DNA of 64,000 bases from Pedobacter schmidteae (GTDB taxonomy: Bacteria > Bacteroidota > Bacteroidia > Sphingobacteriales > Sphingobacteriaceae), in the NCBI RefSeq assembly GCF_900564155.1, contig NZ_LS999839.1, positions 4,337,097 through 4,401,096 on the forward strand. Direction: 5' to 3'. The notes below the pieces were generated by a model. That model did no database searches and had not been told where the DNA came from. It saw only the letters and a program-made list of their open reading frames with translations. A program made the translations under genes and the position numbers. This document shows, one piece after another, positions 54,700 through 63,543 of this stretch. Numbering within the stretch: the stretch's first letter is position 1; each line of letters starts with the position of its first letter.

Positions 54700-56222
54700 T
54701 CTTTAAGGTCATTTTTGTTGAGCCAGCCTTTGGTAACCTGTCCGTCTTTATTGGTGTGTGTAACATAAATAAAGCCGTTGTCTTCTTCTATAACGTTGAA
54801 TTTGGCGTTACTCCACAATCCCAATACGCCATTCCGGGCAGCATTGCTGTTCGCTGCATCATAAAAATAAACGGTTCCTTTTGGCAGCTGGTACCTTTTG
54901 CCCTCACTTACAATTACCGCTCCGGCAGCAGCCGCTTTAGCTTCAGCAGCCCTGGCCGATGCGGCCATCTGCGCCTCATAAGCCTTGGTTAAACTATCAA
55001 TCTCTGCTTTATGTGCCACACTGTCTATTACTACCGGCGGCGTTTTCACAATGGTATCTACCTGCTCTGCAGGCATATTGCTAGTGGTATCCGGAGGTGC
55101 TGTAGTTACAGAATCTTTTACTGGTAACTTCACCTGATTTGTATCTTTCATAAACAGACCATAAGCCGACAGCATTCCCAATATTACGATGGAAAGGATC
55201 ATGATAGCGAATACAGGTTTCGATAAACGAACCTCATCCGATACCGGCTCGGGTGCTTTAACCTCTTTCTGATAAAAAGGAGTAGGGCTGGAGGCCACTT
55301 CCAGCGGGGCGACAAATTCACCTCCGCGATGTATAATAGCATCCAGCAAAACGCTTCCATTTGCATATCTTTTTTCAGGGCTTTTTTGCAGACATTTTTT
55401 GATGACCTCTAAAAGCCATGCCGGAACCTGCATTTCTTTTTTCCTTTTCTCCTCATCCCAGGTAGCCGGCAAACGGTTTCTGCGCAAGGCCATCACATCG
55501 GGCACTTCAACTTCCATATGCGATACCATCACCTGATTACGGGAGCTTTCGTTTTTATTGATCAATGGAAAAGGTACTGTTCCGGCAAGCAGTTCATACA
55601 AGATAATACCATAGCTATATACATCTGTCTGGAAAAACATTTCCCCATCATGCTGTTCTGGTGCCATAAACTCTACCGCACCGGCATGACGCAGGCTGGT
55701 ACGACGTTGCTCGTCGGACATAATAGCCAAACCAAAGTCCAGCAATACATAATTTCCGGTTTCGTTATTAAATTTGACGTTATTACTTTTAATATCGCCA
55801 TGTTTTATGCCTACCCGGTGGCAATGCGCCAGTGCGTTGGCCAATTGTTCGGCCAGCTTGATCACCTCCTGAACAGTAAAAATAGGACCATGAGGAGGCA
55901 TTAAGAGCTTTTCCAGATCCGGACCTTCTATATATTCCATTTCTATAAAAGGGAATGAACCACTCTCGGTTAGTCCTGAGCCTAAAATTTTTACCACATT
56001 AGGATTGGGCACTTCATTTACTTTTTTCAGCTTCTCTACCTCATTTTTAAATTTGATGAAGTTTTTATCATCCTCACTTTCTGTATGGATAGGCGTAGGC
56101 ATAATTTTCACTGCTGTGATGATGGTGCCCACCCGCTTACCTTTGTATACAGAACCCTGACCACCCGTACTTAGGGCACCCAGATTTTCTAATCCTTCTG
56201 TTATTGTAAAAACCTTACTCAT
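54687..56222 (-). CDS. Transmembrane Ser/Thr protein kinase with extracytoplasmic SH3-like domain
   Basis: The protein has 511 residues. Hanks-type kinase domain at about 8-300: Gly loop 15-28 (ALSTGGQGSVYKG), K39 in AVKI, catalytic D143 in HGDIKSNN, DFG at 162-164, APE at 187-189. The Arg before the catalytic Asp is replaced by Gly, so it is a non-RD kinase. One membrane helix is at about 336-357, then a Pro/Thr-rich stalk, an Ala-rich helix and a C-terminal bacterial SH3-like domain (about 440-511, YQLPKGTVYFYDAAN...VTKGWLNKNDL). PASTA repeats, the usual muropeptide sensors, are absent; the SH3-like part may sense the wall instead. It is the last gene of the operon, 21 bases after the FHA gene. 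Confidence 0.93.
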   Translation of the reverse strand: MSKVFTITEGLENLGALSTGGQGSVYKGKRVGTIITAVKIMPTPIHTESEDDKNFIKFKNEVEKLKKVNEVPNPNVVKILGSGLTESGSFPFIEMEYIEGPDLEKLLMPPHGPIFTVQEVIKLAEQLANALAHCHRVGIKHGDIKSNNVKFNNETGNYVLLDFGLAIMSDEQRRTSLRHAGAVEFMAPEQHDGEMFFQTDVYSYGIILYELLAGTVPFPLINKNESSRNQVMVSHMEVEVPDVMALRRNRLPATWDEEKRKKEMQVPAWLLEVIKKCLQKSPEKRYANGSVLLDAIIHRGGEFVAPLEVASSPTPFYQKEVKAPEPVSDEVRLSKPVFAIMILSIVILGMLSAYGLFMKDTNQVKLPVKDSVTTAPPDTTSNMPAEQVDTIVKTPPVVIDSVAHKAEIDSLTKAYEAQMAASARAAEAKAAAAGAVIVSEGKRYQLPKGTVYFYDAANSNAARNGVLGLWSNAKFNVIEEDNGFIYVTHTNKDGQVTKGWLNKNDLKELKE

Positions 56223-56243
56223 TGTACAATATTAATTATTATT

Positions 56244-57038
56244 CTAATTATTATTCCCTTCAATATAACTAAATTCCAAAACGGCCAGTTCGCCTAAAAT
56301 GATCTGATCGCCTTCCTGTAACACATGACCCAGTTCAGCAACATTTAGCTTCACAGGGTTATGATCGCCTACAGATCTGATTTTTACTTTGTTCCGGGGC
56401 GGAATACCACCTTCGTCGGCAAACAACAAAAAAGAACCACTATCAGCATCCCATTCTATATGTGCATGCTGTCTGCTGATAAATTTATTGGCCTCATGAT
56501 TACTGGAATCGGGAAAGGCGATATGATTGATCCGGAAAAAGCCATCACTTACCTGCACTTTATGCTCGCGGCCGATATTGAATTTTGCATCACTGGCAAC
56601 AATTTTATATTCGTTTTTCTCCGATTCTCCATTCAGGGTACGGATATAGGCAGTTTTTGACCGGGTCACCACCACATGCTCAGGTGTACGAATATACAAC
56701 GCTGCATTCAGACCAGCCAATTTTATGGCATCACCTGGTAATTCTTCAATAAAATTAACCTGCATAGTCCAGCTTTGGGGTAGATCTATGGCAAAATCGT
56801 CCGCAATGCGCTGAATCTCATTTTTAAACTTTCCTTCATCCTCTGCATAAACCGCCGATTCGTACATGTACCTTTCGGTAGGTAAACAGGCGATAAATAA
56901 AGCTATGCCTTTGATGTGTTTTCCTTCGCCGCCTTCCAGCTTTTGCAGTTCCTGCTTGATATCGGTCAATAACAGCTCTCTGATGGCCTTTACGTCCTGT
57001 GGCGGTTCCGGATTGCGCTTATTAAATAGGTTAAACAT
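56244..57038 (-). CDS. FHA-domain phosphothreonine-binding protein
   Basis: The protein has 264 residues. An N-terminal domain of about 130 residues of unknown type (VKAIRELLLTDIKQELQKLEGG, GIALFIACLPTERYMYESAVYAED) is followed by a C-terminal FHA domain at about 145-260. The FHA consensus is intact: G156-R157, S188-R189-x-H191 (FISRQHAHIEW) and an Asn near 216 (PPRNKVKI). The arrangement, a unique domain followed by FHA, resembles FhaA of Actinobacteria, though I cannot show homology of the first domain. It lies between the SEDS-PBP fusion (8-base gap) and the kinase, so it is the expected reader of the kinase. Confidence 0.9.
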   Translation of the reverse strand: MFNLFNKRNPEPPQDVKAIRELLLTDIKQELQKLEGGEGKHIKGIALFIACLPTERYMYESAVYAEDEGKFKNEIQRIADDFAIDLPQSWTMQVNFIEELPGDAIKLAGLNAALYIRTPEHVVVTRSKTAYIRTLNGESEKNEYKIVASDAKFNIGREHKVQVSDGFFRINHIAFPDSSNHEANKFISRQHAHIEWDADSGSFLLFADEGGIPPRNKVKIRSVGDHNPVKLNVAELGHVLQEGDQIILGELAVLEFSYIEGNNN

Positions 57039-57046
57039 ATCGGTAG

Positions 57047-60000
57047 CTAATTTATTTTTTTGGTGACTTCTTTATTTTCTTTAGTTAAATAGCCCAGCTT
57101 TAGCAAGGCAGGTACTACATGCTGACCGGCCAGCTTTACTGCTTTACTTGAGCCACGGGTAGATTCGATCCTGATACAAACCACAATATGACCTTTGCCA
57201 TTGGCCTTCGGTGCAAAAAACGTGTACCAACCATCATTAATCTGTTCATTTTTCCAGATCCGTTCAGGCGTACCTGTTTTACCAGCTACCTTTAAGCCTA
57301 GTGTGTAGGTTTTATTTTCACTTTGTTTAAGCATATAACCTGCTATTAACGCAGCATATTGCGGATTATTGGCTAGCTTGGTAGATGAATTTATGGAAGT
57401 TAGGGAGTCGCTGATCTTCAATACATATCTGTTGGCGACTAATTTTCCATTATTGGCTACGCCCGAAACCAGTCTGGCCACGGCGGCAGGAGTAGCGATT
57501 AACTCACCTTGTCCCCATGCCATTCCAGATATACCTTTGGCCCTGGTACGACGGATACGTCCCGGATCATATCGGGGTTTGGTATTGAACTCAGTTTTTT
57601 CCCATAGCGCACGCCATTTATCTTCCTGTTTACCGTTGTTGGCATCCCGGCCATAATAATATCCACCCACGCCATGTAAAAACATCCCTGTCTTTAAGTA
57701 CAGATCAGCCATTTCATGCTGTAGGTGTTCTTCATTTGCAATTTTAATGAAATACACATTGTTTGATTTAACAAGCGCACGCTCCAGACTAATGCGGCCA
57801 GTCTCATCGGGTTCAATACCTTTTGTCCGGATTCTTTCTGCTGTACTTACACTAAATACTCTTTTTGCAGCATCTAAGCCCAGCTTATTAAAAGCCGCCA
57901 TGGTGGTCAAAACTTTGGCGGTGGACCCGGGAGGGGTCGCCGTAGTAAAGCCCAGATCGGCGGTAGTATACCAACCAGCCAATTTATTTTGCTCTGTAGT
58001 GGTCATATTCAGCAAATCCCAGTTTTTTACCGGTGGCAGTGGATATACAGCCGAAGCCAGCACATCGCCTGTATTGTCTTCCATAATTACAACCGAAACG
58101 CGGCTGTTTGCAATAGCGGTATCCTGTGCCATGGTGTGCTGAATAGCGGTCTGCAAACCTGCATCTATCGTTAACCTTACATCTCTATTACGTTTTTTAA
58201 ATGCCGCAACCTCTTCGCTGTTCAGCCCCGACAATAATAGGGGGGCCAGGGCAGTGTAGTCACGTTTACTGACCGTCATTTCCTTTATCCCTCTAGGTAA
58301 AAAACGATTTTCCTGGTATTTATTGGCATGCGTATTAAATGAGATAACCGGTGTTTGAAAGCCTCTCAGTTCGGCAGCGTGTTCATATTCGGCAAAATAA
58401 CCATTGGTGCTTCCGTTAAAAACACCTGTATTGTTATCGCCCACCCAGAAAAACAATTGCTCTTCAAAAGGGTAAAACCTTTCTACACGCTTATGCTCGG
58501 CGGAGTCGAGATTGTAGTTTAAGCCGGCGGCTTTTAGATCATGCAGTTGTTTTTTAATGTGTTCCGGTTTACTGGTAGCCAGTACCCGGCCGTTGCGGTC
58601 GTACAGGTCGCCTGCCGCGAGCTTATTCATCAAAATGGCAATTCTTGGGTTATAACTGAACATTCGTGCACCGCTTTTATCGGCCACCAAAGCGGGCTGA
58701 ACTACCCATTTCTTATTGTGAATAATGTAGTTAGACACTGTCATCGTGAGCAATACAATAGCTACACTGGCCGCCAGCAAGGCCGGGACCAGGTTTTTAT
58801 CCTGTTGCCTGCTGATGTAAGCCATTTGTACCTCCGAGCCCCTGACCATAGATACAGAGAGTAAAAAACCTGCTGCAAGAATATTGGCCACCAGAGAGGA
58901 ACCACCATAACTGATAAATGGTAAGGCTACACCAGAAAGGGGCAAAGCACCAGTGGAGCCACCGGCAATAAGCAAAAATTGTATAAATAAACTGATGCCG
59001 ATACCTGCGCAGAGGTAAAAGAGAAAAGGCATTCCCGTTTGCCGGCCAATAAAAATGGCACGATGTAAAAATATCAGGAAAAGGATAAATATACCAATAA
59101 TGCCTGCCCAGCCAAACTCTTCGCCAATTGCAGGCAGAATCATATCGGTATGTGCTTCGGGAATGGTTTTAGCAAACCCTTTTCCAAGGCCTTGTCCGCT
59201 AATACCACCGCTGGCCATCGCCCATATACCATTGGCCACCTGATCACCTCCGTATACCTCATTGTTCCATGGATCCTGCCAAATCGATTTACGCTCGGTA
59301 AGCCTGTTTACCGGTCCCGGGATTAATTTACCCAGATAGGGCACCTGGTCGATCAGCAAAAATGCAGCCATCACCATAATGATCATCATAGCCGATTCGC
59401 TGGTCTTTTTACTAATAATCATGATTAAGGACGTGATTACTGCAGTAACCAGGGTAGCCAACCACACATTGAGGAACCAGGCGCTAAAGACATATACAAT
59501 GATGGTGGTGAGCATCATCATAAAATCGCCACGAGAAAAGGAGAACAGAATGATAAAGGTAAAACAAACCACCATAGCAGGGCCCAGATCGCCCAATAAC
59601 AAATACAGTAATATAGCCACTACCATGGCTATCAATGCAAAAGAGAAGAAGAACCAGCGTTTGTGCCAGCTACTGTATTCGGTAATGAAACGTTCGTTTG
59701 AGGCAAAAAAACCGGCCAGAAACAATATAATGGCATATTTTACAATTTCGCTGGGCTGCACCCCAAAAAGGTTGACCTTTACACCACTACCTTCGGGGCC
59801 GGTACCAAATGCTATGGTTAATGCCAACAAACACAAAGCCACAAACGCCCACTGCCAGCCCTTGGCTTTATTGAATACATTTTTGATGACCAACATCCGG
59901 TATACACGTGAGTCGACATTAAACCTGCGCATGTTGATGAAAAGCATAATGATGACACATAGTATTCCCAGACCATAAAACACCAGGCTATCCCTGGCCA

Positions 60001-61045
60001 AAAATCTGTCCCTTAGGGGATCTTGCAAGCTCAGCAGGGTAAGAAAGGAGAAACCCGTCATCAGCATCACAATAGGAATAATCAGCTGATCAGCCTTTGG
60101 ATACTTCAGACTCATTAAAAAATGCAACAGGAAAAAGCCACCAAAAAAGCACAGGACAATGATCCAGAACCACTGATTATAATCATCCGGTGTGCGGACA
60201 ATCAAGGATTTTTCTTTCTTAAGGATTTTGAAATCCCTGGTCGAGAACAGCTTTATTGTATGCGGCGATTGCCGGAAATTGAGCTTTGTATCCTTATCCA
60301 GTTCCTGCAAACCCTGCGACCTTCCATATTGAAAGTTGGGCTTTAAGGGAAGTATACTATATGCTTCGTGGTCAGGCAAATGACTGAATTGGTATTCGCC
60401 GTTTAAATCTGTACGTACATAGGCTATAAAATCGTCTGGCGCTTCATCTTCATCATAGGTGGTGTCTTGCGGCACAATCATTTGCAAGCGCACCAGTACA
60501 CCCGAAACAGGCTTATCAGCTGTATCTATAATCTTTCCACCAATGCTGTAAGTGCCTTGGGCAAAGTCTTTACCAGCCGGTAATTGTTGCGGCTTTTGTT
60601 GTTCCTGTTTGTATTTTAAAGAATCTGTTCCCGTAAAGCCTAATAACAAACGCGAAGCGATTACCCGTTCTTTAAAATTCTTGCCACCTTCGGCGAAAGC
60701 CTGATCGGCAGGGACAAAAAACTTCCGTTTGTTTAGCTCGCCAATATTATCAATAATATCCTTATTCCCCGAAAGCCCATTGGTCACCACATCTTCAATC
60801 AGCGCGATATCCTTTTTATCTTCGAAATAATAGCCTTTAGTAAGGAGGTTTTTAAGTTGTTTACCAGGCGCAGGGGCATTCAGGTTCATCATGGTACCGT
60901 TGGCCAGGCGCTGGCTGACCTCCCCGAAATTTTGTTGCTGGGCCAGGTATAGCGTAACAAATAAAGCACCCAATATCAAAGTGATGAGCAATAAAAATAT
61001 GCGCTCTACTTTTCTATTTGGTTTAATTTTTAATTGTTCGCTCAT
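57047..61045 (-). CDS. SEDS glycosyltransferase (FtsW/RodA type) fused to a class B penicillin-binding transpeptidase
   Basis: The protein has 1332 residues in four parts. (1) A membrane helix at 15-35 and an extracytoplasmic Ig-like region at about 165-265 (GGKIIDTADKPVSGVLVRLQM...RTDLNGEYQFSHLP). (2) A polytopic SEDS domain at about 292-735, with GDLGPAMV at 485-492, the essential Asp in HTD (D634) followed by GEEFG, and SYGGSS at 712-717. (3) A linking helix at about 752-774, as in free class B PBPs, then the pedestal with LYDRNGRVLA at 814-823. (4) A transpeptidase with S1041-T-A-K1044, S1094-N-N and K1256-T-G-T. All catalytic motifs are present, so one chain can polymerise and crosslink peptidoglycan. 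RodA/PBP2 and FtsW/FtsI are normally separate proteins. It is the central gene of the kinase operon. Confidence 0.93.
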   Translation of the reverse strand: MSEQLKIKPNRKVERIFLLLITLILGALFVTLYLAQQQNFGEVSQRLANGTMMNLNAPAPGKQLKNLLTKGYYFEDKKDIALIEDVVTNGLSGNKDIIDNIGELNKRKFFVPADQAFAEGGKNFKERVIASRLLLGFTGTDSLKYKQEQQKPQQLPAGKDFAQGTYSIGGKIIDTADKPVSGVLVRLQMIVPQDTTYDEDEAPDDFIAYVRTDLNGEYQFSHLPDHEAYSILPLKPNFQYGRSQGLQELDKDTKLNFRQSPHTIKLFSTRDFKILKKEKSLIVRTPDDYNQWFWIIVLCFFGGFFLLHFLMSLKYPKADQLIIPIVMLMTGFSFLTLLSLQDPLRDRFLARDSLVFYGLGILCVIIMLFINMRRFNVDSRVYRMLVIKNVFNKAKGWQWAFVALCLLALTIAFGTGPEGSGVKVNLFGVQPSEIVKYAIILFLAGFFASNERFITEYSSWHKRWFFFSFALIAMVVAILLYLLLGDLGPAMVVCFTFIILFSFSRGDFMMMLTTIIVYVFSAWFLNVWLATLVTAVITSLIMIISKKTSESAMMIIMVMAAFLLIDQVPYLGKLIPGPVNRLTERKSIWQDPWNNEVYGGDQVANGIWAMASGGISGQGLGKGFAKTIPEAHTDMILPAIGEEFGWAGIIGIFILFLIFLHRAIFIGRQTGMPFLFYLCAGIGISLFIQFLLIAGGSTGALPLSGVALPFISYGGSSLVANILAAGFLLSVSMVRGSEVQMAYISRQQDKNLVPALLAASVAIVLLTMTVSNYIIHNKKWVVQPALVADKSGARMFSYNPRIAILMNKLAAGDLYDRNGRVLATSKPEHIKKQLHDLKAAGLNYNLDSAEHKRVERFYPFEEQLFFWVGDNNTGVFNGSTNGYFAEYEHAAELRGFQTPVISFNTHANKYQENRFLPRGIKEMTVSKRDYTALAPLLLSGLNSEEVAAFKKRNRDVRLTIDAGLQTAIQHTMAQDTAIANSRVSVVIMEDNTGDVLASAVYPLPPVKNWDLLNMTTTEQNKLAGWYTTADLGFTTATPPGSTAKVLTTMAAFNKLGLDAAKRVFSVSTAERIRTKGIEPDETGRISLERALVKSNNVYFIKIANEEHLQHEMADLYLKTGMFLHGVGGYYYGRDANNGKQEDKWRALWEKTEFNTKPRYDPGRIRRTRAKGISGMAWGQGELIATPAAVARLVSGVANNGKLVANRYVLKISDSLTSINSSTKLANNPQYAALIAGYMLKQSENKTYTLGLKVAGKTGTPERIWKNEQINDGWYTFFAPKANGKGHIVVCIRIESTRGSSKAVKLAGQHVVPALLKLGYLTKENKEVTKKIN

Positions 61046-61102
61046 AGGAATAATTAGTTTATATATATACTACTTTATATTGTTTTACAACTTGTTATAT
61101 AT

Positions 61103-62479
61103 TTATTTTATTGCATTTTTGGCAGATGTACCAGTTGTAATGAACTGCACATTTTTTAACAATATTCCTTTCTTTTGTAAGGCACTTACGTCTTCAAAAT
61201 TTTCCAGTACAAAGTTCTCCATCAGCACGCTTTTATTGTTTGATCCAATCAGGAAAGGCTGACCATGATAATCTGTATCACTTTTAATGGTTATATTACC
61301 TGAAGCCTTTAAATACAGGCTGTCGCGATTAATTCTGATCGGTTCATCAATCAGGATCGGTGAGATAAATACCGAATCGTCCAGTATCAGGATATTACCC
61401 TTTAATTTGTCCAGTGTATCCTGAAGCTTTAAGGCCTGGGCATGTTTATCCAGCACAGCAGAATCGGGGATCTGATGTTTTTCGGGCAAAACGTCATTGT
61501 ACCATTGTCTCCATAAAAAATAAGCCGCCGCTGCCAGCAGTATAAAAACGATGAAGATGAACAGAGGTTTTATTCCCTTTTTTGATGGCTTAACCGGCTG
61601 AACGCTTAAACCCGCATGAACAACAGGAATTGTTTCTTCAATTACAGGCATTGGCGCTTCGGGCACCACCGCAAGGACTTTCTTTTTTTTGGGCCGCGCT
61701 ATCGGCTTTGTGGCTTCATGTACAAAAGCTTCCTTGTTATTTTTAACGAGCACTACGGTAATGTTATCGCGACCGCCATTGTCGTTAGCCATGGTAATCA
61801 ATGTTGTTCCTTTTTGTTCCAGTGTACCTTCAGTAACCAAGGCATCGGTAATACCTTGCTTGTTGACCATATCCGATAAACCATCACTGCAAAGCAGGAT
61901 CAGATCGCCGGGCAGAAAAGGAGAGTGCCCGGTTTCAATATAATCCTCCTGAATACCTATGTTTCCCGCAAAGCCAAGCGCCTTATTGATTTCATTCCGC
62001 TTAGGGTGCTGCATAGCCTGTTCTTCGGTCAAACGACCCGAATCTTCCATGAAGCCAACAAAGGATTGGTCTTTTGATATTTTAATTAAGGAGCCATCGC
62101 GGAGGAGGTAAAGCCTGGTATCGCCTACATGGGCGTAGTAAAACTGGTTGTTATTCAGGTCGGCCAGGGCCATGGTCAGTACGCAGGCCATATCCTCATG
62201 CGATTTGTTTTGCTGCTTGGCCGCCAGAATCTGGTCGTTAGCCTCTGCAATTACAGCTTGCATTAACAGGGAAAGGTCGCCCGACGGTTTGTCCATCAAT
62301 CGTAATATGGTTTGCCGGGCAATGGCCGCTGCCACTTCTCCGCCGGTATAACCACCCACACCATCTATTACACAGGCCAGCACGAAGTCTGTTCCCACAA
62401 TTTGTTCGGCAATAAACGTATCCTCGTTATTGCTGCGTAATTTTCCGGTATCCGTTATTCCAAAATAATACTTACTCAT
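61103..62479 (-). CDS. PP2C-family protein phosphatase with a membrane helix and extracytoplasmic tail
   Basis: The protein has 458 residues. The phosphatase domain at 1-248 has the metal motifs R-S-N-N-E-D (15-20), D39-G (VIDGVGGYTGG), CSDGLSDMV (197-205) and GGRDNITVV with D238. After a Lys-rich linker comes one membrane helix at about 304-323 (LFIFIVFILLAAAAYFLW). The extracytoplasmic tail of about 130 residues is rich in short strands (ILILDDSVFISPILIDEPIRI, SGNITIKSD, VLMENFVLENF) and looks like a parallel beta-helix. It should dephosphorylate the targets of the operon's kinase, as PstP does for PknA/PknB. Its start overlaps the micropeptide gene upstream. Confidence 0.93.
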   Translation of the reverse strand: MSKYYFGITDTGKLRSNNEDTFIAEQIVGTDFVLACVIDGVGGYTGGEVAAAIARQTILRLMDKPSGDLSLLMQAVIAEANDQILAAKQQNKSHEDMACVLTMALADLNNNQFYYAHVGDTRLYLLRDGSLIKISKDQSFVGFMEDSGRLTEEQAMQHPKRNEINKALGFAGNIGIQEDYIETGHSPFLPGDLILLCSDGLSDMVNKQGITDALVTEGTLEQKGTTLITMANDNGGRDNITVVLVKNNKEAFVHEATKPIARPKKKKVLAVVPEAPMPVIEETIPVVHAGLSVQPVKPSKKGIKPLFIFIVFILLAAAAYFLWRQWYNDVLPEKHQIPDSAVLDKHAQALKLQDTLDKLKGNILILDDSVFISPILIDEPIRINRDSLYLKASGNITIKSDTDYHGQPFLIGSNNKSVLMENFVLENFEDVSALQKKGILLKNVQFITTGTSAKNAIK

Positions 62480-62570
62480 TCTTGCTGGTCGAGTTTTTAA
62501 TCGCTACAAAATGCGAGATCAATAAGATCACACATACCACCAATAACGCTATGGAAAGGATTTGCGACAT
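62472..62570 (-). CDS. 32-residue membrane micropeptide coupled to the phosphatase gene
   Basis: This is a short frame of 32 codons starting at the ATG at 62568-62570. The peptide begins MSQILSIALLVVCVILLI and continues SHFVAIKNSTSKNE, so it is one membrane helix with a short polar tail. It starts 3 bases after the stop of the upstream FHA-like gene and its end overlaps the phosphatase start by 8 bases. Such tight packing supports real translation, since the operon leaves no unused base here. It could be a small regulator of the SEDS-PBP protein or of the phosphatase. It has no known family and may still be only a coupling leader. Confidence 0.6.
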   Translation of the reverse strand: MSQILSIALLVVCVILLISHFVAIKNSTSKNE

Positions 62571-62573
62571 GGC

Positions 62574-63524
62574 TTAGGCTTTAAATATATTTACACCAAT
62601 AATTCCGTTGAGGATGATCCTTGAATTTACAGGCAATTCAACCCATTTAGGATCTTCAGGACTACTTCGCTCTACCAGGTTCTCATTCAGGATGGTTTTT
62701 TCTCCAAAGGAAGAAAGGAAAAACTTGTCTTCTGTTTTGCTGTAATGGATTTTGAGGTGTGGCGCATTCACCCATTCGGATGGAATTTTAAAAACATTCG
62801 CATCACCTCTGGTTTCTTCATTGCCCGAAACAATAATGTCACTATACTTCATCAGGTATTCCAGCTTTTGTCCGGAGTAAGCCTTATCAGGCAACGTTGT
62901 TTCAAACCTGGCTAATAAGACATTACCTTCTGCAGCTTCATTTTTTACTTCAGTCTTGGTATTGGCGAGGTAAGGTATTTCATAATATCCCTCGCTATAA
63001 AAGATGAAGTCTTTTAATACGTCGTTACTGATGTCAAAAGTTTGGGCCAGTCCGGTTTGCCGTGGGATAAAGGTAACCCTCAAATTCTCCTGCTTTTGTC
63101 CGCCATCGGGCATCAGTTTGCCAATAAAACCCTTATCGCCCGGTTTATAATCGGGATGCGAGACAAAGCGAAACACCCATTTACTACTGGAAGGCTCCAC
63201 ACTTTTGCCTACAGCTGCATAGTCCTGAAGGATCTCGTAAAATTTCTTTACAGATTCCTGGGCAATTAAACCAAATAATCCATTCTTATTGTCCATAAAT
63301 GCCCGATAGTCTTCGGTATTCAGACAGATAATAAATTCGTGGTAAAAAACAATGCGCTCGGCAAAGGACAGCTCGGCGATGGATTCTTTGAATTTATCTA
63401 TGATGTATTTATAAACAGTATCGGGGGTAAGTGGCTGCGCTTTGGCAGTAGGACCAGTTTCATTACTTCCTAAAAACCAATCTTGTATACCTATTCGTTG
63501 CCAAAATGAGGGTTTTTCTTCCAT
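62574..63524 (-). CDS. FHA-like protein, first gene of the kinase/SEDS-PBP operon
   Basis: The protein has 316 residues from the Met at 63524 (MEEKPSFWQRIGIQDWF). The frame is open to 63701, but those 59 codons are a repeat element, not protein. The first two thirds are not recognised. The last 90 residues look like a degenerate FHA fold: a strand, then RGDANVFKIPSEW, HLKIHYSKTEDKFFLSS, a turn with Asn (LNENLVE), then WVELPVNSRIILNGIIGVNIF. The S-R-x-H phosphothreonine pocket is not intact, so it may bind protein without phosphate. It probably pairs with the true FHA protein at 56244. Confidence 0.72.
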   Translation of the reverse strand: MEEKPSFWQRIGIQDWFLGSNETGPTAKAQPLTPDTVYKYIIDKFKESIAELSFAERIVFYHEFIICLNTEDYRAFMDNKNGLFGLIAQESVKKFYEILQDYAAVGKSVEPSSSKWVFRFVSHPDYKPGDKGFIGKLMPDGGQKQENLRVTFIPRQTGLAQTFDISNDVLKDFIFYSEGYYEIPYLANTKTEVKNEAAEGNVLLARFETTLPDKAYSGQKLEYLMKYSDIIVSGNEETRGDANVFKIPSEWVNAPHLKIHYSKTEDKFFLSSFGEKTILNENLVERSSPEDPKWVELPVNSRIILNGIIGVNIFKA

Positions 63525-63543
63525 ACTATAAAGGTATAAAAAA

